From NCBI GenBank assembly GCA_900752975.1, contig CAADXH010000018.1, positions 148,720 to 212,719 on the forward strand: a stretch of 64,000 bases of DNA, in the 5' to 3' direction. Shown here one piece after another: positions 47,901-52,200 of the stretch (positions within the stretch are counted from its first letter, which is position 1; each line of letters opens with the position of its first letter). The notes below the pieces were generated by a model. It was not told the origin of the DNA, searched no databases, and was given only the letters and a program-made list of their open reading frames with translations. The stretch is from Bacilli bacterium. Lineage in GTDB: Bacteria > Bacillota_I > Bacilli_A > ML615J-28 > CAG-313. Both the position numbers and the translations under genes were made by a program.

Positions 47901-48360
47901 AGGATTAAAAGCATATAAAAATCAAACTGGTAGAGGTATATTGAAATCATTAGATGATGTTAAACAAAATAGCATAAATAGAAAATTATTCTCAACATCA
48001 TCTAATAACTTATCATCGTCTAATATTAGTTCCACAAATAATAATACAAGAAATAATCATCTATCAAAATCGTCATATATCGGTGAAAACACATTAACAA
48101 CCAATACATCAATAGATTTAGGACAATTGATAAATCTAATAGGTATTATAGCAAATAATAGTGATAAAATAGACACAGTGTTACAGTTGTTAGGTGCTAT
48201 CGCAACTAATACTGAAAACACAACTACAGCTGTTACGAACAAAAACAATAAATCATCTAATACTGGAGGAAATGGATTATCTGCATTGAGAAATGCTCTC
48301 GATTCAAATAGTTCTGGTATAGATATTGCTAAAGCTGTATATCAAATTGCACAAAATTAA
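32917..48360 (+). CDS. Giant tape-measure-like tail protein with five peptidoglycan-active modules
   Basis: A 5147-residue protein; AAAGGAGG precedes ATG 32917. The first 3500 residues have tape-measure character: long helices, coiled coils (about 1080-1200), three Gly-rich hydrophobic segments (about 1340-1370, 1420-1450, 1480-1510) and basic repeats (2749-2815). A further hydrophobic hairpin is near 2960-3020. Then come a C39-like peptidase (Cys3568, His3661), a glucosaminidase-like module (Glu3828), an SGNH hydrolase (Ser4003, His4157), a tail lysozyme-like module (Glu4441) and an NlpC/P60-like module (Cys4790, His4866). These are separated by Ser/Asn/Asp-rich linkers with recurring Ser-Gly-Arg-Gly motifs. 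It would set tail length, act inside the tube and open the wall after contraction. Length implies a very long tail if all helical. Confidence 0.85.
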   Translation: MAVSVQKYIKNMAKSVAYTTSDVLQTKFEYVKEFKDENKEVFKEVYHSVHDYRTTFARVKKAITNNKIIDAARVGYDSVLYSITTGDFYAKNRENEISEKYGGSIMADLDIDDDDFNWDNEDISTGEKVIATAVKKNSKINTALTVEAIAKTGKAQMDVAKENTMLLYTQNERMLNKLDTGFENVLGFLKQNGEQTAKIQNQMNENLNKFMTNVDNNVAKLTAQMDELLKMQRNMYNPQKQEEQNKRAGYDDLISRGGVLNIREYAKHVKRQAFNTLNSLTGNGLSMLLGDTTGENSNLLAQFAATPFRSTMATLMNKALGARFDKAAAELNTTLAGIIPSLIAKMNNAGKKSDNGIMGFLGKIFGIKDKSNETINPGAYNKGAIPFDGITKRAITDVIPYYLRKMTSALTGGQEMTYNYESGRWMTVRSLLAEHKNVNESALNSTTSTLLSILESNMNGRRLSNSFENKKDYDSFMNALRQYASRVQNAGGDVGSIKESDLRGAEREVHNALRHVLQISYGGYNNAAYNGDRRYVERNGKRVESGLGRSAISTLSTTVREQIKSQNSTIKSINAGNSILYQIDAEGLAGVDPKNFIGKAMQYNQHGDMTDRYVQELPMSQSLLRAKDEYGYTIYNYLRDMGGSLRFIKANSIYLAGIEALGNLVAAGNSSKRGKKRRKSNSSPSQENWDRLFNASSNQDVKYDNKKDEKYSHTYYQDQYKKSVDNSEVSYKKNIQNAKKRAAEKGKSFETATSTDFRSSDDEIGLARIMMGAESDIVAGAIVEEEKRKKKESDERWKKLEDIFGSDRAKKFREASEKFNKEQTLSKNMEKVKDQGFGANLVMFTKWASDKVGKPGDLMADNILKIDYWLQKVIYGEDLRPEDQKTSFFGHIKKEIRDGFTLVSDKISETFEKVRDKIKPYLEKPMNFLFGKPNSEGIREGGVFGGFIGGMQKGLRKNAEDVAKYVKEQAAEKARKLKSSLKPEDREDDDDTSSSSNSGSSSSPTHRSKPRRFIDSDTRQYIYNENTNLRYNPDTATTSEQYATKRENFINHFKYRQTRDRWTWGEVQATNSLANYQKMRNHQKNQYEVIRQGDEYVKITSDAERAKSKQNLINELSAKIQNQENAITQYNKMQERKEELENRLEEIREELADTDPTDVVTRHKLEKEKSDVISQLNSTTGWISKQKSNIVKTKNNLEANKNKLQKIQNSVTRIKRMAVGGINKTGRPFQSVLSAGELHNGVPVPSMGIYTVNPGDVIVNPANSSTRMKQATAEKNYLNNIRRNAEANDKLTAAPEEASKKDDKNTEKDANKMAELMTNRDWTTLTSKEQRAEFLGNVASRGLIGGGLGLLVGGPLLGAAVGAASSLTKSTDAFSSLLFGKAIKDKDGNVKVDEKGNIEREDNGLISKEIMKAMPDVKKFSLGGALAGLITPLGPIGGIIAGSALGFAKNSEMFQGSLFGDGGVFSDKNINKIKKGAKNIGAGAIIGALALPGPFGILGNALIGATAGYITSTDKFKDALLGEKIDPNDPNSKRKGGIVGRIKMEMVPLKDFGMHLRDNIMDEIFGKDEGEGRKGGLFGAIRDNMVTPLIEGSKSVFQSLSNSVSDMAHLLGDTYKKLRARWVGNDFFGGAIEKLDSLSGGLIKGAGSIGRAMTKPFRLLGEDGIGGALTAGRIRKGTEIGKTARERMIFRTKHKLGQDDKFYNSDKAMSNMSQDDLMVAQTLLQFGDSRDNIDKARDEDYRVLGQTLRENLNRSDSKKIVKMIKEGDIAGAQRFARTRKASDEAKSNVASMIARHQNKLEQYKKASDRINNSGKTAQELLNEIGLNVDTSDASSVRYMQKQLQREIAHNNAGLTDEEIEYDKVREIWADPDKSPLKNVNTGVSGILDQLKGIYAEIKLGNEYDKLSNSEKAEYNSKDDYINKNKAKLAAEPESESVEKTNIGKAGNLADAVHVNPQTNLYQKMKAVKDQEKIKHLREIADRGVRMFNNAIIAELNDPEKVKVDIEEQFGEGKDEYSPAKAIKREMTIEKFEKTYTFTVSYICTNKGDIKVPTDQEEDFEQNRDQFVSDYMERFMPKETAIDRAFDKIPSLTFGNIIKSSIKAAGVLGIASLFPLGAVVGLPALGALKVGKWAAKKFDVKGKIKRAKNKLVRGIKHKLGSHELDMDSKHQQKKDEKYRSKARKELLKAIDNDDPALNDLSNEMYGSDYQDLSEDEKKEVNHQFIENYVSGKRSKQLSGHGLVGNIKAAGRNIKSGVKNAVAGSLKFVKAKKEKAQQEETFLGKFFDRLDKWNLKRERKLVDGKKDSKLAKILKWLFVGGIAAPIIVGFVKNKIVPAVQEKIAPFLKKVGQKVIGVKNETTGEYEGGIVSGIVNPIRNFFKDKFKNIHDWFTNDGKYESHDKGMIGLLNNIKGIGEYIIELWKSGASTIYGEWLPKIVENAGRNFLPMLGNYFKGLFKGLGDIFNGKSKGDFGTDLTVAEAGGETSSQGKTVTLNTGFGKTINLTVPANKNKYKFNFDTNIKRITNTDGTATFKNDKTGQSITSEKINDKDMYLSGKNKDDVNIYTKNGTNKSYIKDEETGTYIPLTEYQMAMNEAATNNDVIKDYQKKEANNQQQAGYAVEDSSKSAGTIGKIMGKSIFNLNNLKIFGGKAIEDAFKVFKKGGAKKAAKTAVDLLSPGGILSLFKKGFTLLSAIPKLGAFGIRAGSKMTKGLQEKLQTALYKKAKNIPGKIKSLGRKIKGFGKWAANTKAGKWVRGKATKAGKWIGGKAAKVGKWIGGKAKGLAGKATKAGKWIGGKAAKAGKWIGGKAKGLGQKATNAFKRLMQNEKVTSLKDKILNAGKKAKNLGEKLGNSKLATKIKECVKALKGKISDKLKKVLEHEKIQKLLGKVLRKNTDTIAKGAEEAVTETIEKNAETIAKKAGSITAKQAAKSFSIISIVADFILGADDCRNILGIVEQKPSITERITGGLINSIPSIIASLAEVITGASFGAAAGVGIAMYVVSVIATVIISIDSIRSAIIDLILKLLESVGVDVSGIKKKRQDAKDAVAAYNEKNNTNISIEEYNNIMGYKSVQQKGKEGVANAWSAAWGYDSGTKNDIKDKTSEVKLDNKKSNKTRKKLATIFSSIWQSFGKSDFNYYAEDEDGNELSGKEKLNANQLKFENLASEIITSLVTLLDQADPDVISDVYSNSHDFVGFIDSKNRLRKVFKKGKEDPTTQFNIDEEHASWKRIKAIAGVCAIINEIFEPLNDKATVTGIIVSKMIPAYFTSKGSDSDVIDWANENVDNSVYNLNMTQYDAEESNYIGAQAVGSETASGIEGVTTNANANSKLSPIKGKLAAIFGKGKNLVSNIGDKVKDTPFGKIGMKLSEIIDNAISSITGGFENVEDMFKNLSSKNKSTNESIDTLSLLPIDKKYWKISLDKKNPFLSSIFNFMESMNRVVKAPFALAAASLGSGLDTISSNVSESSGNSNTSNNSNSGSNGGSDNTSTNSTSSSGNKSGGMLSKLAKASKSIGKKVVSAFKGLFGKGRDDESGYGDDPYHIYQRDYKGSFHTTGDSESQTIADSGCGPAAAASLLRMYGKDGDMNNAVNYALNNKYKEVDGGTYPQYFNDYLNKNGISTNSDANNNDVVDSLIHNKPVILMGRDSTNSGKTPYGSKYSHYVVARGLDKNGNVIVEDSEDKNGSTRYSLADTLNNSSVRITTGKGRYGRAKDNVMDSYVGGVNSVISAAISNIIGNVAGSITLGNSSNKSTGNNAANKVAGTKGVNGKIAKDDDVNTSCGYTVDQLKAAISSINPGCSALQFPEAAIAVEQSKGVNALFTIAVAVQEHGWDGPVGVNTTGGNYGNWNVFNIEGSPNSSNGRWKDYNDLTDAFGAFGDLIMGDGYYGNGLTTPEKIGGRYCPPGGENAGYGPWGEAVCKVAAIIADHISGSGRGKNDNIIRPTFTKKFLNNVTSTISYYTNNVLSRLGATSNSSSSSNNSGTVSSGSANVDIDAETTIICGDSITWGLSERTSLADRAMGVVSGTTDINCQGSMGQTYQSQFKAHSDIIKNAKDAIFFWGMNEVFANMDTESYFKRYQESIDTILGYGGRNTSNTNVYILTVIWVPDNSGYGGSFNATAVEKFNETYIKPFAQSKGYTLIDIYEDSKNVPHEAGNVHPADYQKLYEIIKAHTNGNSSVSATSKSESDDSTTEESGSGRGRAIVDRIKELKGNINKNIILGSKKSRKILVTGKGYGENLQKPFIGNNGMEIGDTIANLQAIRKAPWWDKFKKYIKIGRIKKKPTNSNTVLRSGRGIGDLIDNAKEASKNDNMVISKDDITSSNDTNDSSSETTDENTTTDEETTDETTTDTSSNSSSNSQATGLISLLGQYSNALTRGVFGDFYDALYGDTQVQGVNNNQGITGSLTEGTAEENMKNMFKYMKSQGFSDNLAAGILANVRAESGFNPHILYGGATGTVMDDQSHAYGLIQWCGSAARACLYNWCTANNCDPDTLDGQTKCIVAQIKGINLDSEKNDANASKFNGQTGAGTMTYNWQLFKARGSFNTFNSYSLEEATKLWLECAERPENIGAALSLRVGYAKEILAACTGSSDSDSDSGSGRGKEIIRKATSRNNKLGSGRAKLYSSITNPATNISNAITSAVNTAVKPSSSSSSSSSDSSDDDSSSTDTEDEESKDDEESEDTSTSSSSSSSGSTTGAKTLLSKLASYTKATIKGVYGNFYDALYGSEVEEGSGDNNGGYTDGSGVIYAAAMVFEAMGRANPTFGYCSCCNRLFDLECRDGKKIDKVRPDCSGMMSAVAQYMGYYTYPSDRSSYTDTFHGLGYNVTNFWAQRICDKDGNVSPDWEYKNFDPNDRQPGDMIIRNDVGHIDMYVFTDTTGQVRGFNAGSGGFFPDGHCDSEGSGIEDSYKLAKYYLEHGNQLPTDDGSFGARTIKDSEALYVVRYKGNGGSGRGKDQNKKNISNTSTNGYKKASIGSGEHIKKVPWSVQQNIDRIGREGLKAYKNQTGRGILKSLDDVKQNSINRKLFSTSSNNLSSSNISSTNNNTRNNHLSKSSYIGENTLTTNTSIDLGQLINLIGIIANNSDKIDTVLQLLGAIATNTENTTTAVTNKNNKSSNTGGNGLSALRNALDSNSSGIDIAKAVYQIAQN
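41161..41364 (+). repeat. Basic tandem repeats within the tape-measure gene
   Basis: Five copies of a Lys-Ala/Val-Gly-Lys-Trp-Ile/Val core (residues 2749-2815). A larger unit of about 84 bases, two cores plus Lys-Ala-Lys-Gly-Leu, is itself duplicated (41197-41280 and 41281-41364). DNA identity between copies is high, which indicates recent duplication. Confidence 0.85.
43540..44060 (+). other. C39-like cysteine peptidase module of the tape-measure protein
   Basis: Residues about 3542-3710. Asp-Ser-Gly-Cys-Gly-Pro-Ala-Ala carries the candidate nucleophile Cys3568; Tyr-Ser-His-Tyr-Val-Val carries His3661; Val-Glu-Asp-Ser follows. Layout fits the C39 / papain-like fold seen in phage lysins that cleave cross-bridges. 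Substrate unknown. Confidence 0.75.
44250..44700 (+). other. Glucosaminidase-like (GH73-type) module of the tape-measure protein
   Basis: Residues about 3778-3928. Helix Ala-Leu-Phe-Thr-Ile-Ala-Val-Ala-Val-Gln-Glu-His-Gly carries the candidate catalytic Glu3828, followed by Asn-Tyr-Gly-Asn-Trp-Asn-Val-Phe-Asn and a Tyr-Cys-Pro-Pro-Gly-Gly-Glu segment, as in autolysin-type glucosaminidases acting on glycan strands. Confidence 0.65.
44890..45440 (+). other. SGNH/GDSL hydrolase module of the tape-measure protein
   Basis: Residues about 3992-4175. Block I Gly-Asp-Ser-Ile-Thr-Trp-Gly holds Ser4003, block III-like Trp-Gly-Met-Asn-Glu is near 4052, and block V Val-His-Pro-Ala-Asp holds His4157. The Asp usually three residues before that His is Gly here. 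Likely an esterase on O-acetylated or polymer-decorated wall. Confidence 0.75.
46140..46670 (+). other. Phage tail lysozyme-like module of the tape-measure protein
   Basis: Residues about 4409-4585. Leu-Ala-Asn-Val-Arg-Ala-Glu-Ser-Gly-Phe-Asn-Pro carries candidate catalytic Glu4441; His-Ala-Tyr-Gly-Leu-Ile-Gln-Trp-Cys and Leu-Trp-Leu-Glu-Cys-Ala-Glu-Arg-Pro follow, as in the tail-lysozyme family of Gram-positive phages. Confidence 0.8.
47140..47600 (+). other. NlpC/P60-like endopeptidase module of the tape-measure protein
   Basis: Residues about 4742-4895. Arg-Pro-Asp-Cys-Ser-Gly-Met-Met holds Cys4790 and Val-Gly-His-Ile-Asp-Met-Tyr-Val holds His4866, with Gln-Pro-Gly-Asp-Met just before, the usual order for NlpC/P60 peptidases. 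Upstream Tyr-Cys-Ser-Cys-Cys and a further Cys may bind metal or form disulfides. Confidence 0.75.
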
Positions 48361-48364
48361 AAGT

Positions 48365-48400
48365 TATGAGGACTGGATAATTTCAGTCCTCATATTTTTT
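48365..48400 (+). terminator. Terminator after the tape-measure gene
   Basis: TATGAGGACTG (48365-48375) pairs with CAGTCCTCATA (48384-48394), followed by six T. Confidence 0.92.
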
Positions 48401-48445
48401 GCATCTAGAACATTAGGATAAAATAACAAGAAAGGAGAAGATATC

Positions 48446-50773
48446 ATGGGAACAAGTATGAGACGAATTAATGGCGATAATTATGCCAGATTTGCATATC
48501 AAAAAAATCTTGATAATGGTGGGATATATATATTAACAACATCTCCAACTAATGTATTTTCTGATTCTAAAACTGCTAGGAATAATTCTGTATCTGTAGA
48601 AAATTCAAGTGCAATGTTAATTATAAAACAAAATTACACAGCAGCTGTTGTTGGAAAAAGTATGGTATCTGATGAAATTGCTGTACAAATCAGATGTGGC
48701 AATAAATATGGTTGGGTATATATTGGAAAAGTCGAAGCTACAGGTAGCAGTTCAGGAACTTCATTTAAATGGAAAGCTGGTCCATATATTGCAATGGGTA
48801 TAACAGAAAATCATCTTAAGGATTATAATGGAGTTTGGTATGATCCTGCTAAAATGTATGAATCATTAAATGCCACAGGATCATCAATAAATAAAAAAGC
48901 AACTGTAAAAATTAATGATAGTGCTGTTGCTGCTGCAGAAGATACAACAGAAGCTAAAGATGAAGCAACTGCTAGTAGTATATCTTCTAGTAATGATAGT
49001 GCTAATAGTGGTGAAATAAATGTTACTTACGAATATGCTGTAAAAGTTAGTCCATATACTTATATCTATAATATGGCAGATTATACAAAGAACAACAGTT
49101 ACGAAAACTATGCTAAGTCTAATACAATTCAAAAAGGTATTGATTATAGTAAGTTAAGATTTGTATTCGGAATTCCATATCAATATCTTCCTACTACAGA
49201 CTGTAGAGTTGGAAATAACTATTCAACTTCACTTGAACAAACAGGATATGAATTTGCTGAAAAGATTGTTTCTAGAATGCCATTATTGTATATTACTCCA
49301 GGTAATACATCATTCATGGGTGGTACAACTGAAAACTATAGAACTGCTTTGCTAGGTTCACTTGGAGATAGAGCACCTGGTGCTGCATCTGGTGAAGATG
49401 CATTAACAGAAACATCTCTAGAAACAATGCTTGGGGAGTATAATGGTAAACTATATACTATCATGCCGGCTTATACAGAATATTTTAAATATGTAAATCC
49501 TTTATGTAGAGCTGGTGCAATCTTCTTAGATATTAGTGAAAAGTCATTTGATAGTGAAAATGGTGGTGGTAGTGATAAATTCGGAAATTTTAACTGGGGT
49601 ATTAATGAAGGTATTGCATATGAAATCTGGGAAGATGAAGAAGATACAGAAGATGAAGAAGTAGAAGATGGTGAAAAAGATTCAGATAACAAAGAACAAA
49701 ATGACAAAAAAGCAGATAAAGATGAAAAATCTGATGAAGATAAAACTGATTCAACCGATGAAGATAAAAAAGAAGATGAGGAAAAAACTGAACCTAAGAA
49801 AGCTAAATTTGAAGAAGATTATTCAGAATTTTTTACATCATCCTTCTCTAAACTTAGTGAAACTATATCTGACTTTGAAAGTAGATTGTATTATGGTAAT
49901 GCTATTGCATTTTATATAAATTCAGATTCTTCTTTCACAGACTCATTTGGTAATGAAACAACAGAATCTTCATTATCTACTACAATTAATACTTTATCTG
50001 ATAAAGCTAGAGAAATTCAATTCCTATTAGGTACATCTCGTCAAGCAGTTGGTGAAGCCTTTGATAAAGTAGATGGTACACTAAGTGCAATTAAAGATCA
50101 AATCAATTCTATTGTAGAGAAAGTAGCAGGCGGTAATTCTATCTTCACTACTATTGCAAATAGTGTAAAGACTATTGTTTCAGGTGGTCGTATGCTATTC
50201 CCACAGATTTGGTCAAATAGTACATTTTCTAAATCATATAGTATTTCTATTAAACTAACTACTCCAAATACAGACAAAGTATCTTGGTGGTATAATATCT
50301 ATGTGCCATTATGTCACCTTATGGCATTTGTATTACCTCGGTCAGAATATGTAAACTCATATACAACACCATTCTTAGTAAAGGCATTTTATAAAGGAAT
50401 GTTTAATATTGATATGGGTATTATTACAGAAATGACATTTAATAAAGGTAAAGAAGGTTCCTGGACAAAAGATGGTTTACCAACCGTTGTTGATGTAACT
50501 TTCTCAATTCAAGATTTATATAGTGCTATGGGTATGACATCTACTGAAAGTATGTTTAAAGGAAAGACACTTCAGAATGTTTCAGAAATGGACTACATTG
50601 CAAACTTATGTGGTATTAATATAAATGAACCTGATATCTTTAGAATGATTCGTTTATGGTGTGCATTCAATATCGAAAATAGAGTATATGACTTTATTCC
50701 TAATCTCGAATTAGGTGTTGAAAAGTATCTTCATAATAGAATCTTGAATGTTTATAACAATTTCTGGTTTTAA
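48446..50773 (+). CDS. Probable baseplate hub / tail tube cap protein
   Basis: A 775-residue protein; AAAGGAG precedes ATG 48446. The N-terminal 140 residues are beta-rich, followed by a Ser/Ala/Asp linker. Residues about 391-458 form a remarkable Asp/Glu/Lys-rich stretch. The last 210 residues (Ser-Ile-Ser-Ile-Lys-Leu-Thr-Thr-Pro, Trp-Trp-Tyr-Asn-Ile-Tyr-Val-Pro-Leu-Cys-His-Leu, Pro-Phe-Leu-Val-Lys-Ala-Phe, Asp-Val-Thr-Phe-Ser-Ile-Gln-Asp-Leu) resemble the conserved domain of tube-cap/baseplate hub proteins in large myoviruses that start tube assembly. Position directly after the tape-measure gene supports this. Identification is by pattern and context, so moderate. Confidence 0.5.
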   Translation: MGTSMRRINGDNYARFAYQKNLDNGGIYILTTSPTNVFSDSKTARNNSVSVENSSAMLIIKQNYTAAVVGKSMVSDEIAVQIRCGNKYGWVYIGKVEATGSSSGTSFKWKAGPYIAMGITENHLKDYNGVWYDPAKMYESLNATGSSINKKATVKINDSAVAAAEDTTEAKDEATASSISSSNDSANSGEINVTYEYAVKVSPYTYIYNMADYTKNNSYENYAKSNTIQKGIDYSKLRFVFGIPYQYLPTTDCRVGNNYSTSLEQTGYEFAEKIVSRMPLLYITPGNTSFMGGTTENYRTALLGSLGDRAPGAASGEDALTETSLETMLGEYNGKLYTIMPAYTEYFKYVNPLCRAGAIFLDISEKSFDSENGGGSDKFGNFNWGINEGIAYEIWEDEEDTEDEEVEDGEKDSDNKEQNDKKADKDEKSDEDKTDSTDEDKKEDEEKTEPKKAKFEEDYSEFFTSSFSKLSETISDFESRLYYGNAIAFYINSDSSFTDSFGNETTESSLSTTINTLSDKAREIQFLLGTSRQAVGEAFDKVDGTLSAIKDQINSIVEKVAGGNSIFTTIANSVKTIVSGGRMLFPQIWSNSTFSKSYSISIKLTTPNTDKVSWWYNIYVPLCHLMAFVLPRSEYVNSYTTPFLVKAFYKGMFNIDMGIITEMTFNKGKEGSWTKDGLPTVVDVTFSIQDLYSAMGMTSTESMFKGKTLQNVSEMDYIANLCGININEPDIFRMIRLWCAFNIENRVYDFIPNLELGVEKYLHNRILNVYNNFWF

Positions 50774-50864
50774 ATATATAACTATATAGTAAAGATGTAA
50801 TCCAGAGATTATATCTTAGCTCAATAGTGAGTTTCTTGACTTTGTCGGTATTTGTGTCTCCTAG

Positions 50865-50900
50865 AATTCCTGGTGGAGAAATCTACCAGGAATTTATTTT
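50865..50900 (+). terminator. Terminator in the region 50774-51086
   Basis: AATTCCTGGTGGA pairs with TCTACCAGGAATT around GAAA (50865-50894), followed by TATTTTT. It lies 92 bases after the stop of the 48446 gene; a weaker AT-rich stretch with TATATAACTATATAG lies between. Confidence 0.85.
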
Positions 50901-51070
50901 TAACAAGTGTATAACTATATGATAAATGAATGGCGTGGTTAACTGTTCATTTGAGATTCACCTTTCTATTTGTGTTTTGGAATTTCTGATTACAACAAGA
51001 TGTGCCTGTCGGGTTTATACTCGACAGGCGGTCTTGTCGCAAAATTAACACATCTTAAACAATTAGATAA
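50901..51070 (+). promoter_or_regulatory. Leader region of the RusA-like gene with GC-rich hairpin
   Basis: TATAACTATATGATAAAT at about 50910-50927 is a candidate promoter core, similar to TATATAACTATATAG at 50775. Further down GCCTGTCG (51004-51011) and CGACAGGC (51022-51029) form a perfect 8-bp stem without T-run, about 60 bases before the start. It could be an attenuator or a protein-binding RNA hairpin. No other gene is visible in the 313 bases between the flanking genes. Confidence 0.4.
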
Positions 51071-51086
51071 AAGGAGGTGCTTGTGC

Positions 51087-51794
51087 GTGAGTAACCTAAA
51101 GAAAAAGATGAATGATTATCAAAATAAGTACGGAGATATACCGCTAAATTACAAAGAACGTTTAGATTGGATGTGTGATAAATATAGATTGAATGTAGAA
51201 GATATGGATTTCATTCTATTTGAAAAAGAGAGACGAATGAACTCTTTATATTATACGAATCTAAAAGTGATATTATATCAAGTGCCTCAAGGTGCAAAAA
51301 GACCAAGATACAGATTTACGGTGAATCGAAAGAATCTTATCACATCAGCAATTACAAATCCTGGATATATTCATGTATATTCTCCAGACGCTGCCAGTAA
51401 TCATCAATATATGAAACGTATTGTAGATGAAAAAGAACTTATTCAATTAAATCATTTAATATGTACACCATGTGATGTACATTATAAAGCTTATTTTCCA
51501 ACACCTAAGTCATACAATAAAATTGAAACTTTTATGGCAGAGATAGGTCTTAATAGACCTATCGTAAAACCTGATTTCGATAATATAGAAAAACTATATG
51601 CTGATATGTATAATAGTAATATCTGGATAGATGACGCTTTAACAGTATCAGCTACTATTGATAAGTATTATTCTATATTACCGAGAGTAGAAATTGATCT
51701 TAATTATCTTAATGCTGTATATTGTAAACAGCAGTACGACAATATTATAAAAAGAAAAGACTATCAAAACAATATGAATTTATCATTTGTATAA
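51087..51794 (+). CDS. RusA-like Holliday junction resolvase
   Basis: A 235-residue protein. The frame is open further upstream, but AAGGAGG at 51071-51077 places the start at GTG 51087 (or TTG 51081). The N-terminal 85 residues are basic and helical. The C-terminal domain fits RusA: a strand Val-His-Tyr-Lys-Ala-Tyr-Phe-Pro, then Lys-Pro-Asp-Phe-Asp-Asn-Ile-Glu-Lys with the acidic metal ligands, then Trp-Ile-Asp-Asp-Ala-Leu-Thr-Val and a Lys-Tyr-Tyr strand. These Asp residues match the catalytic acidic residues of the family (RusA is about 120 residues), so an extra N-terminal domain is present. It would cut branched DNA before or during packaging, the job T4 endonuclease VII does. The only DNA-processing gene within the tail cluster. 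Confidence 0.78.
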   Translation: MSNLKKKMNDYQNKYGDIPLNYKERLDWMCDKYRLNVEDMDFILFEKERRMNSLYYTNLKVILYQVPQGAKRPRYRFTVNRKNLITSAITNPGYIHVYSPDAASNHQYMKRIVDEKELIQLNHLICTPCDVHYKAYFPTPKSYNKIETFMAEIGLNRPIVKPDFDNIEKLYADMYNSNIWIDDALTVSATIDKYYSILPRVEIDLNYLNAVYCKQQYDNIIKRKDYQNNMNLSFV

Positions 51795-51809
51795 AGAAAG
51801 GAAATCAAA

Positions 51810-52163
51810 ATGAATACTTTTGTTAGATCAACATGCGTTACAAACTTTGCAAAATGTAGAGAAGAATTATGGAAATCAGTATATAGTAAATATATCTATC
51901 TTCATAAGATTATCGAGAAGATTAATATTCTCAAAAGAATCGAATCTTCTAGTATAGACTTTAATAAAATGATTATTGATATTATATTTACAGAAAATAT
52001 AGATGATACAATTGAGGAAATCATAACACAGGGATATAGTGAGTTTCTAAAAGAATGCAAAGATGCTATTCCTGAAGAAGTTTATAATTTTGTAACATCT
52101 AATCCATATGAATTTTTCTTCTTATCATTTACTGGAACAAGAGAAGTTATTATCAATTTATAA
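51810..52163 (+). CDS. Unknown small protein after RusA-like gene
   Basis: A 117-residue, helix-rich protein with AAAGGAAA before ATG 51810, 16 bases after the resolvase stop, so cotranscribed. Motif-free: amphipathic helices (Leu-His-Lys-Ile-Ile-Glu-Lys-Ile-Asn-Ile-Leu-Lys) and a C-terminal Phe/Tyr-rich stretch (Tyr-Glu-Phe-Phe-Phe-Leu-Ser-Phe). Two Cys near the N-terminus. A partner or regulator of the resolvase is possible from position alone. Confidence 0.5.
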   Translation: MNTFVRSTCVTNFAKCREELWKSVYSKYIYLHKIIEKINILKRIESSSIDFNKMIIDIIFTENIDDTIEEIITQGYSEFLKECKDAIPEEVYNFVTSNPYEFFFLSFTGTREVIINL

Positions 52164-52166
52164 AGA

Positions 52167-52200
52167 AGACAGGTAACCAATTATGGTTACCTGTCATATT
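52167..52200. terminator. Bidirectional terminator between 51810 and 52201 genes
   Basis: GACAGGTAACCA pairs with TGGTTACCTGTC (52167-52194) and is followed by ATATTTT. Convergent genes end on each side. Confidence 0.88.
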
